Shown: positions 52,301 to 59,273 of the stretch, one piece after another
Layout: the number at the start of each line of letters is the position of its first letter
Position numbering within the stretch: the first letter of the stretch is position 1
Assembly (NCBI GenBank): GCA_905197955.1
Contig: CAJKAR010000014.1
Location: 1-64,000, forward strand
Length of the DNA stretch: 64,000 bases
Direction: 5' to 3'
Origin: an uncultured Lentisphaeria bacterium
GTDB lineage: Bacteria; Verrucomicrobiota; Lentisphaeria; Victivallales; UBA1829
The notes under the pieces: model-generated
The model's input: the letters and a program-made list of their open reading frames with translations, nothing else
What the model was told of the DNA's origin: nothing
Database searches by the model: none
Made by a program: the position numbers and the translations under genes

Positions 52301-54823
52301 CTGGAACTGGGAGGAGAGGTCCTTAAACAGGGAAAGGAGGAACGCACCATCCCGCCGGGAGAGACGGTTTCCGTTCCGCTGACTTGTTCTCTGCCTTCCG
52401 GGACAGAGGACAAACAGGGCGTCCTCACGGTTGAGTTCCTGCGGAATGGAAAACTTCTGCGCACGGCTTCCTGTCCGATTGACGTTCTGGCAAAGGAAAC
52501 GGCTCTGCCTCAATGCCGCATCGGGCTGATTGATCCGGAGTTCCAGACGGCAAAACTGCTGGACAAACTTGGCATTCCTTATCGCTTCCTGATGTTCGAT
52601 GAGGACTTTTCAGGATTTGATCTGATTATTTTCGGGCGTCGGTCCTTCCGTTATGAGAAGAATCTTCTTCCTGCCGGACTGGATCTCGGGGATCTGCTTC
52701 GGAGCGGGAAGAAAATTCTGATTATGGAACAGGATGAGTCTGTGCTGCGGTCCCGGTTCGGCTTCCGGACGGAATACAGCTCTTCCCGCAACGTGTTCGG
52801 ACGGCTCCGGAACGGATCGGTTCTTTTGAACGGGCTTCCCGACCGCGTTCTGAATCACTGGCGCGGGGCCGCCACGTTGACCGATGGATACGCACCTGCG
52901 CGGGAGAAAGGGATTCCGCATGTCACGGAACATTTTGGAAATGGAGGTACATGGAACTATCTCTGGAATGACGGGGAAAAACATCCGCGTCCGATGAAGT
53001 GGGGAAATACGCACAATGTTGCAACTGTCACGGTCATCAAGCCCGATACCGGGAACTTCCGCACGCTTGTCGACTGCGAGTATGCTCTCAATTATGCCGC
53101 AGCATGGGAGTTCGAGTACGGCCGCGGCCGCATTGTTTTCAATCAGCTGGACGTCTGCGGACGGACGGAAAACGATCCGGCGGCCGAACGGTATTTCCGC
53201 AATCTTCTCTTCCATTCCGCTGCGCCCGGAGTATTTCCGTATCGGCATATCGCATCATCGGAAGATGCGGTGCCATTCCTCCGGAAACTGAATATCCCGC
53301 TGGAAAAGACGGAATCGCTGAATCCGGAACGGCATCTGTTCATTCTGGGGAAACAGGCGCCTGCAGGTCTGCATGAGTTTGTCCGCCGCGGGGGAATCGT
53401 CTTTTCCCTGCCGAAAACACAGGAGGAACTGAATGCTTTGAACCTGCCGTTTCCAATTACGGTTCGTTCCTGCATGATGAATCAGGGAGTCCTCGGCAAG
53501 ACGGTTCATCCGCTTCTGTATGGACTTGCAAATGCGGATTTATTCTGGAAAGGAAATCTGCAGATCAACCGGATGGAAAAGATTCCGCAGGGGGGCTTTC
53601 TCGGAGCCGATGGAATTCTGGCGGAAATCCCTTACGGGAAAGGGCGTTATATCTTCTGTCAGATTTCTCCCGCGATGTTCGGCGATACGGAACTGGACCA
53701 CTGGCTCCGTCCCTCCGAACGGAGAACAGAACGTCTGATAGCGATGCTTCTGAATAATCTGCATGGATGTCTTGCGGAACCTGCTTTCCTGAATTCGCAG
53801 GGAGGAAATGGAACATTCGAGCGGCGTGTGGCGCTGGATGGCGAGTGGTTCGTTGCGAAAGGTGATCGGCGGGAGGAGAGTGCTCCGCCGGAACAGTCGT
53901 CAGTCTGGAGAAGCGTTTCTCTGCCCGTTGACCTTCAGAAAAACATGCAGGACTGGGCTGGACGCCAGGGACGTTTCTGGTATCGGAAACGCTTTAACTG
54001 GAATTATCAGAACAGTCATGTCTATCTGAAAATTGCCTGTATCAGCGGAGAAAACCGGCTCTGGATCAACGGAAAGCTGGTCGGAGTAACAAACTCGGAA
54101 ACCGATGTGAACGCGGTTGCCGTGATTCCGCGAAATTATCCGGTCCCTCCGGAGGCCCTGCGGAAAGGGTCAAATGAGATCCTGATCTGTGTGGACTATG
54201 AAACGGATGCCGCTCTCGGATTGAATGGCAGTACTGGAAATATCCTGTTCCCGTTTGAGTTTCATCTTTTCTCCGGAGATCGGGAAGAGAAGGAGCTTGC
54301 GGATCTGGACCTGACCGGAAAAGAGGGATGGCGCATTCAGAAAGTTTCCGGCCCCTCGGAAGCATGGCAGATGGAGAAAAGCGTCTCGTTGGAAATTCCG
54401 TGTACCGTTCAGAGTCGTTTGCCGGAATGGGGCGGAAAAGCCGGCTGGTTCCGAATTGTACGCGAGGTCCAGCTGCCGGCATTCTCCGCTTCCGGAACCG
54501 CGCCGGCACTTCTGATCGGGGCTGTCGATGACGAAGATATCGTGTTTGTCAACGGGGTGGAGATCGGACGGACCACGCGCAAAACAAATCCTGCCGACTA
54601 CTGGAAGGCAATGCGCCGCTATCCGATTCCTCCCGGACTGCTGAAAAACGGAATCAACAGAATCGAAATTCTGCTTCACGATTTCAACGGCAGCGGCAGT
54701 ATTGCCGCTCCGGTAAAACTTCTCTTCCGTTCGGAGGAACAGAAACGGAAGGAATTCCTTCGGAATGGATATCTCCATCCTGTTGGCCGGGCGGAGGATC
54801 CCTACTGGCATCATGGCTTCTGA
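49313..54823 (+). CDS. Giant secreted protein with several GH2-type jelly-roll domains
   Basis: 1836 residues, start at 49313 after AAAGGAGAG, signal peptide MALVLVGAVSGA. Residues about 20-220 are a concanavalin-like beta domain. About 330-480 is a GH2 sugar-binding jelly roll (WYRQKTTLPRAWRGKRIRLL). About 600-860 is barrel-like, with HPAIFFHYG and PFFISEEAAPF offering a possible catalytic Glu. About 1075-1500 has glutamine-amidotransferase-like stretches (FDLIIFGRRSF). Two more jelly rolls follow (WFVAKGDRR onward, and GWFRIVREVQLP). No family covers all of it. It is likely a glycosidase or glycan-binding scaffold. Confidence 0.7.
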   Translation: MALLKICMMSVMALVLVGAVSGAQVCHFDSPGEIGSFLKRKNPEAFFESGTKAAGAGALKASGFSRTFRPEEKISKVTFYIYDDTFSARKTEFNTLQIRFARTDNSKERISLWQLIKGKSGWQLRYTEANGIRRFFRLTEAPSHGGWLRVDIVKSAEGRAPCVIALDGHEIVRTFEPYDRIHSAGGSGFPFYDEFYAGPENTFRLNAVAAILPDNRYGAAALKPEEKLTVKLKAGRKLEPGESITLNLLNGRAEVVRSVKGVPPVRNGEMTMALNSPPRSGSYILETRTGRSGEAPEVTRRSIEIQFLNPEFHSSAQSAPIRLSDACWDFLPQGSFNPRIHPLTLQEPEKGIFQMPEQVPADWSSAKSIRGEWMNLADHFKIGQSWYAGWYRQKTTLPRAWRGKRIRLLIDVPQTVAAVFLNGRHGGVLEWPGGVLDVTDAVRPGKENEIAIHVQANPLHGYYKVAREILGSSFRPPLPAWRGLPGDVVLFTESKTGSLEHVSIRPSVREKRLDAVFDCTGLTPGKRYTLRCSVSAAGKTVRSFSDRTFTAGEEQETIRLSTEWKNPLFWELGRPYLYDLDAVLLNADGTVSDTLWPERFGFREVWTENSLLFLNGRKLTLFDDNGIIAPVPESVSLQESFGFTSFYHYLGIRDARRLDEAGLSSGRDYSFLPIARIATQLASAGKIGDSRFWKTAESIIRHQVRRRENHPAIFFHYGPMGGGMARNGGAYNPMFQNGTWFNRNEGKEPYASMISAARRIYSLVRKNDPGRLVVAQDSGSLNDTMMITEYRGFQPLQEMIEIGAFWRKIASKPFFISEEAAPFQANWTDACAQGKGWNGVPCLHEWAAITDGDSAMIRTENDNRQLASLEQSVRTRREKLPKNDRSGWMRIRMTSSMGSGGLNARAEKITADRTRTQVFFWRADHLGLLNFQYIPRFPGRNALIAEVQAPVTGFLAGTSKSKTAQDHIFRPGEQFDRIAILLNNMAWPEKLTCQWKLELGGEVLKQGKEERTIPPGETVSVPLTCSLPSGTEDKQGVLTVEFLRNGKLLRTASCPIDVLAKETALPQCRIGLIDPEFQTAKLLDKLGIPYRFLMFDEDFSGFDLIIFGRRSFRYEKNLLPAGLDLGDLLRSGKKILIMEQDESVLRSRFGFRTEYSSSRNVFGRLRNGSVLLNGLPDRVLNHWRGAATLTDGYAPAREKGIPHVTEHFGNGGTWNYLWNDGEKHPRPMKWGNTHNVATVTVIKPDTGNFRTLVDCEYALNYAAAWEFEYGRGRIVFNQLDVCGRTENDPAAERYFRNLLFHSAAPGVFPYRHIASSEDAVPFLRKLNIPLEKTESLNPERHLFILGKQAPAGLHEFVRRGGIVFSLPKTQEELNALNLPFPITVRSCMMNQGVLGKTVHPLLYGLANADLFWKGNLQINRMEKIPQGGFLGADGILAEIPYGKGRYIFCQISPAMFGDTELDHWLRPSERRTERLIAMLLNNLHGCLAEPAFLNSQGGNGTFERRVALDGEWFVAKGDRREESAPPEQSSVWRSVSLPVDLQKNMQDWAGRQGRFWYRKRFNWNYQNSHVYLKIACISGENRLWINGKLVGVTNSETDVNAVAVIPRNYPVPPEALRKGSNEILICVDYETDAALGLNGSTGNILFPFEFHLFSGDREEKELADLDLTGKEGWRIQKVSGPSEAWQMEKSVSLEIPCTVQSRLPEWGGKAGWFRIVREVQLPAFSASGTAPALLIGAVDDEDIVFVNGVEIGRTTRKTNPADYWKAMRRYPIPPGLLKNGINRIEILLHDFNGSGSIAAPVKLLFRSEEQKRKEFLRNGYLHPVGRAEDPYWHHGF

Positions 54824-54851
54824 TTCCATGCTTTAAGGAAGTTTCCGCTCT

Positions 54852-54913
54852 GAAACAAAACGTTGCGGCGGTGGAAGAATTCTGCAGTCGATTCTTCAAT
54901 CGCCGCCTGTTTC
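54852..54913 (+). other. Large stem-loop after the giant GH2-like gene
   Basis: Nested pairs: GAAAC/GTTTC (54852-54856, 54909-54913), GCGGCG/CGCCGC (54865-54870, 54901-54906), GAAGAAT/ATTCTTC (54874-54880, 54891-54897). No T tract follows directly. It may be a terminator variant or a 3'-end stabiliser. Confidence 0.6.
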
Positions 54914-55446
54914 CGTTTACAGCCTGAGTGCTGATCGGCTGATTTCTCCTGATTGCGGTGACTTCCTGCTGTGTTTTTTCTGGCTTTGCAATGGGGGGAA
55001 CACTTAAATGTCTTTTCTGTTTTTTATCATACCTGGCTTGTTCCTCTGATTGTCCCTATTTTTCTGATAATGATTCTGAACGTGCCGGATGTTTGAAATC
55101 TTCCATGATTTTTCAAACGTTTTCAAAGTATAAAAGATCATAAGACAGGCACTTCCGATTCTTTCAGAAAGAGTTTTCTGACAGGACAAAAGATTTCTGG
55201 AAAAATATCGGAAACTCTCCCGCGTCAACCCCTGTTTCCGATTTGATTGCTTCCTTTCCGAGAGTTGGATGATTCGCGGATTCAGGTAGAAAAACAGATG
55301 TTTTCATCCAGATAACCTTCGTTTTCCGCATTCCTCAAATTCCAGGAGACATCATGCCGGTCTGCGGGGGAAAACAGGCTTCGGGCTGATTTTTCCAAAC
55401 TTCATTCAGGAATGATTAGATTTCTGTTTCGTTTTTGCACCCTGTC
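54914..55446. other. Non-coding interval upstream of the transporter operon
   Basis: No gene-like frame with a start signal. TTCAAACGTTTTCAA at 55112-55126 resembles the LacI-type palindrome at 55474-55489 and could be an auxiliary operator about 360 bases upstream. Otherwise nothing. Confidence 0.45.
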
Positions 55447-55489
55447 TTGATTCTTTTTCCGCGTCTGGATATATTACAAACGTTTGCAA
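55447..55489 (+). promoter_or_regulatory. Promoter and LacI-type operator of the transporter operon
   Basis: TTGATT (55447-55452), 17 nt, TATATT (55470-55475). TTACAAACGTTTGCAA (55474-55489) starts at the last two bases of the -10 box. Its CAAACGTTTG core is a perfect palindrome with the central CG of LacI-family sites. A LacI-type regulator is encoded at 62024-63055. Confidence 0.75.
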
Positions 55490-55651
55490 TCCATAGGACA
55501 TGAACAACGGAACCAAAGAACAGGGAGAATGGACTCAGCGATAGCAGGAACAAATCAATGACCGTAAAGAATCTCAGCAAACATGACAGTCAGGATAAGA
55601 AACAAATCATCAGAGAAACCTGAAGAAGAATCAAAAAGCAAGGATTGAATT

Positions 55652-56455
55652 ATGAAAACTTTTTACAGGAAACAAACAAGTATATTTCAGGTGGTAAAAT
55701 TCACGCTTATAGAACTTCTAGTTGTAATTGCAATTATTGCAGTTCTGGCATCTATGCTTCTTCCGGCTTTGACAAAGGTCCGGAAAAAGGTGATTGCAAC
55801 GGCTTGCAGCAGCAATTTAAAACAGGCAGGAGCGGCATATCATTCCTATGCGGTGGACTGGGATGACTGGTTCCCGAAAATGGGACAGGATCAGGGGTCC
55901 CGGATTCGTAAAAGCGGGGTGGATTCCATTCAGGCATTCAAACCATATATTGTAAATTACAAAGTATGGAACTGTCCGGCATACGGAGCTCTGCCTGCCA
56001 TTGATGATCCGGTCAACAACAACGGGCACATGTATGGAACATATCTTTCCCCGGTTCGAGTGGATGTCGCTACGCGCAGCGGAATCGATTACAGAGGAAA
56101 ATTTGCGCAGAGAGCATCGGATAATCCTGTGTTCACGGTACTGGTGATGGATCAGATGATCCGTTATGCCAATGGCAGATGCTATACCAATCATACCGGC
56201 GGCGGAACTCTGAGATATTATAACGCGGCAAAAAATCCGACCGGAGTCTGGATGGAAACCTATCTGCAGGCGGGAGATCCGGATGGATTCAATTATGTGG
56301 CGCTCGACGGACATGCCGCATGGATCTCATGGCCGAAGGGATATATGAGTTACGATCATCGGGAATTCACCATGTATTCCGATTCCACGAATCGCTCGAC
56401 TTATATTCCCAACAACCGTCATTTGACCTTTGAAGACATTCAGGCTTCACGCTGA
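55652..56455 (+). CDS. Type II secretion/pilin-like protein (H-x9-DG-type pseudopilin)
   Basis: 267 residues. Leader of 16 residues ending in Lys, then FTLIELLVVIAIIAVLASML (residues 17-36), LLPALTKVRKK and CSSNLKQAG. The C-terminal motif is DGFNYVALDGHAAW, keeping DG-H without the leading His. First gene of an operon continuing with transport genes, 29 nt before the binding-protein fusion. Preceded by a 160-nt leader. Confidence 0.87.
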   Translation: MKTFYRKQTSIFQVVKFTLIELLVVIAIIAVLASMLLPALTKVRKKVIATACSSNLKQAGAAYHSYAVDWDDWFPKMGQDQGSRIRKSGVDSIQAFKPYIVNYKVWNCPAYGALPAIDDPVNNNGHMYGTYLSPVRVDVATRSGIDYRGKFAQRASDNPVFTVLVMDQMIRYANGRCYTNHTGGGTLRYYNAAKNPTGVWMETYLQAGDPDGFNYVALDGHAAWISWPKGYMSYDHREFTMYSDSTNRSTYIPNNRHLTFEDIQASR

Positions 56456-56484
56456 AAACACAATAGGTCGGAAAGAGTAAAAAC

Positions 56485-59259
56485 ATGAAAAAGCTGCAAA
56501 TCTTTCTGAACAATCTGATCCGGGGCCGGAATCTTCTGTGTTCATGGTATGCTTGTTACAGAAATTCGTTCACTTTTCAGGTTCTGTTCTGGATCACTCT
56601 TGCAGGAATTGCAGTGTTTTTACTCTATCCGGGGCGTGACAGGGATACGCAGGGGCGTCAGGATATCGTCCTCTGGGTGCCGCGTGCCGCAGGGGATCAG
56701 GTCAAGGCGTGTGTGGAGGAGTTTGAGCTTCGCTATCCGCAATACCGGGTTCGCATCGGATCCGCAACGGTTCGGGATTCGGTTGGGGATCCCACGCGCT
56801 TTTTGCTCGGTGTCGCCGGGGGTGTTCCGCCGGATCTGATCCATTTCGATCGCTTCGCCATCGTGGAATGGGCGGGACGGGGGGCTTTTCATCCGTTGAA
56901 CGATTTCCTGGAACGGGAGAAGGGGAAAGCGGATGCGATCCGGAGAGAAAATTATGTTTCCGCTGCATGGGAGGAGGTCGAGTATCGGGGAAAACTGTAT
57001 GCCGTGCCCGACAGCGTGGATACCCGCGCTCTTTATTATGATCGCGATGCTTTGCTTCGAGCCGGACTGGTATACAAGCCGGAGGATCCTGAGGTCAGAA
57101 GCGGGATTGCACGTGCCGGAGAGGTGCGTCCGCCCGCAACCTGGGAGGAACTCTGCCGGAAACGACTGGATCTCACAGCTTCCGTTGCTGCGGATGGAAG
57201 TATCACATTCGACACCCCTCTCGACGGAAGCCGGAACCGGATTCAGGAAAATGACGTGATCTGTCTTTTTTCCCGTCAGAACCGGAGTCGCATTTTCCGT
57301 GCCCGGATCGGGAAAATCAGGGATTCCCGTACTGTTCAGGTCGATTTCCGCCGGGAACTGCCGCCGGGGGTGAACCGGATTCCGGAGGCGTTTCTGGGAA
57401 GAAACAGAATCAAGGTGTTTGACCGTGATTCCTATGTCGTCAGACTCACCCGCTTTGACGAGGAAAACGGAACAATGAAAACCGCCGGCTTTCTGCCTCT
57501 TTTCGGGAACAGCTGGCTCTATTTGTATGGCTGGCTCAATGGCGGAGAATTCATGAGCGCCGATGGAACCCGATGTACGCTGGACGAACCGCGTGTGGTT
57601 TCCGCTCTTGAGTATATTACCGATGTATATGATTGCATGGGGGGAATGGAGGAGGCCAGAATTTTTCAAATGTCCGGTCTCGGTTCCTCCATGCTCGATT
57701 TGTTCCTGAGCCGCAGAATCGCGATGAAGATCGACGGCTCCTGGTTTATGAAAACCATCTGTGCCTATAAGCCCGAATTGAATTTCGGCATCGCTCCGCC
57801 GCCGCTTCCGGAAAAACGGCGGAACGCCGGTGCACAATCCCTTACCTGGATGGGCGGATGGGCGTATGCCATCCCGGCAACTGCCAAAAACAAGGAGGGG
57901 GCATGGCTGCTTCTGAAATGGCTCTGTTCACTGGAAAGCGACCGGATCGGGACAGGTTTTGCCAGTTCCGCCGCAAATTCCAAAGGACAGGTGTATCTTC
58001 CGGAACTGAGCGCGGATATCCGTTTTAATCGTCGGCGCTGTGAGGAGTATGTCAAAAATTCCATCTTCCTTTCTGAAAATCTGAAACAGGCCTATACGGC
58101 ATTTCTCGCGACCTTGAAATCCAGCCGGTTCCGTCCGGTGACTCCGGTCGGTCAGAAACTCTGGAATGAACAGAGCCGTGCAACGGAACTGGCCACCGGT
58201 CACGCCATGTCCGCTCAGGAAGCTCTTTCCCATGGCCGGACACGGGTGCAGAATGCTCTGGATAAAATTCTCCAGCCGCCGGCAGGGGGACGGATCGCCT
58301 GGCACACTCTGATCGGAATTTATGTGCTCTGCCTTGCGGGGGGAGGTGTTTTTCTCTTCTGCCGGAGCAGAAAAAGGGAACAGAAGAGTCTTCTGCATCA
58401 TCGCTGGTTCGCGGGATATCTCTGTATCTCTCCATGGCTGATCGGGTTTCTGACATTCGGGGCGGGGGGATTCCTTTTTTCCATTATCATCAGTTTTTCC
58501 AGTTATGATATTCTCTCGCCTGCGCGCTTCACAGGACTGGAGAATTACCGGAATCTTTTTTCCGATCCGATCTTCTGGCTCAGCATTCGGAACACCTGTT
58601 TTATGATCCTGTCTGTTCCGCTTGGAATTGCGGTTGGAATTGGTCTGGCACTGCTGCTGAACCACTCTTTGAAAGGGATCCGGCTGTACCGGACTCTCTT
58701 CTATCTGCCGGCTGTTGTTCCGATGGTGGCTGCACTGCTGCTTTGGATGAAGATATTTGATCCGAACATCGGTTTTCTGAATCAGTTTTTGAGAGCTCTC
58801 GGAGTGGAGGAGCCGCCTTCCTGGTTGACTTCTCCGGTCTGGGCGAAGCCTTCGATTATTATCATGGGACTCTGGAATGTCGGAGGAAGCATGGTCATCT
58901 GGCTTGCCGGATTGAAAAATATTCCGGAATCCTTATACGAGGCGGCAGCCATGGATGGAGCTGGAGCATTCAGCCGCTTCCGTCATATCACACTGCCGCT
59001 GCTGACCCCTTATATTTTCTTCAATCTGATTATGGGGATGATCGGTGTCTTCCAGATCTTTGAACAGGCATACATCATGACCAGCGGCGGACCCGAGGAT
59101 GCCACGTTGTTTTATGCCTATAAACTCTTCAATGAAGCATTCCGCTATCTGAACTTCGGAACGGCCGGAGCGATGGCATGGATGATGTTCCTTGTCATTC
59201 TGGCAATTACCTGGATTAATTTCCTCCTTGGGAAAAAATGGGTCCATTACGGCGATTGA
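56485..59259 (+). CDS. ABC sugar transporter: binding protein fused to MalF-type permease
   Basis: 924 residues. An N-terminal anchor (FWITLAGIAVFLLYP, residues about 36-50) precedes a family-1 solute-binding domain to about residue 600 (DIVLWVPRA, PPDLIHFDRF, LYAVPDSVDTRALYYDRDAL, WAYAIPATAKNKEGAWLLLK). After a further membrane segment (LIGIYVLCLAGGGVFLF) comes a complete MalF-like permease with six segments and the EAA loop EAAAMDGAGAFSRFRHITLP. The binding protein is thus tethered to the channel. No ATPase gene is in the window. Confidence 0.88.
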   Translation: MKKLQIFLNNLIRGRNLLCSWYACYRNSFTFQVLFWITLAGIAVFLLYPGRDRDTQGRQDIVLWVPRAAGDQVKACVEEFELRYPQYRVRIGSATVRDSVGDPTRFLLGVAGGVPPDLIHFDRFAIVEWAGRGAFHPLNDFLEREKGKADAIRRENYVSAAWEEVEYRGKLYAVPDSVDTRALYYDRDALLRAGLVYKPEDPEVRSGIARAGEVRPPATWEELCRKRLDLTASVAADGSITFDTPLDGSRNRIQENDVICLFSRQNRSRIFRARIGKIRDSRTVQVDFRRELPPGVNRIPEAFLGRNRIKVFDRDSYVVRLTRFDEENGTMKTAGFLPLFGNSWLYLYGWLNGGEFMSADGTRCTLDEPRVVSALEYITDVYDCMGGMEEARIFQMSGLGSSMLDLFLSRRIAMKIDGSWFMKTICAYKPELNFGIAPPPLPEKRRNAGAQSLTWMGGWAYAIPATAKNKEGAWLLLKWLCSLESDRIGTGFASSAANSKGQVYLPELSADIRFNRRRCEEYVKNSIFLSENLKQAYTAFLATLKSSRFRPVTPVGQKLWNEQSRATELATGHAMSAQEALSHGRTRVQNALDKILQPPAGGRIAWHTLIGIYVLCLAGGGVFLFCRSRKREQKSLLHHRWFAGYLCISPWLIGFLTFGAGGFLFSIIISFSSYDILSPARFTGLENYRNLFSDPIFWLSIRNTCFMILSVPLGIAVGIGLALLLNHSLKGIRLYRTLFYLPAVVPMVAALLLWMKIFDPNIGFLNQFLRALGVEEPPSWLTSPVWAKPSIIIMGLWNVGGSMVIWLAGLKNIPESLYEAAAMDGAGAFSRFRHITLPLLTPYIFFNLIMGMIGVFQIFEQAYIMTSGGPEDATLFYAYKLFNEAFRYLNFGTAGAMAWMMFLVILAITWINFLLGKKWVHYGD

Positions 59260-59273
59260 ACAGGAGGTGTCTG

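Noticed and set aside
54824..55651. Small genes in the 830-base gap before the transporter operon
   Set aside because: The available frames (for example 54958-55143 and the minus-strand frame 55004-55228) lack ribosome-binding sites and conserved features.
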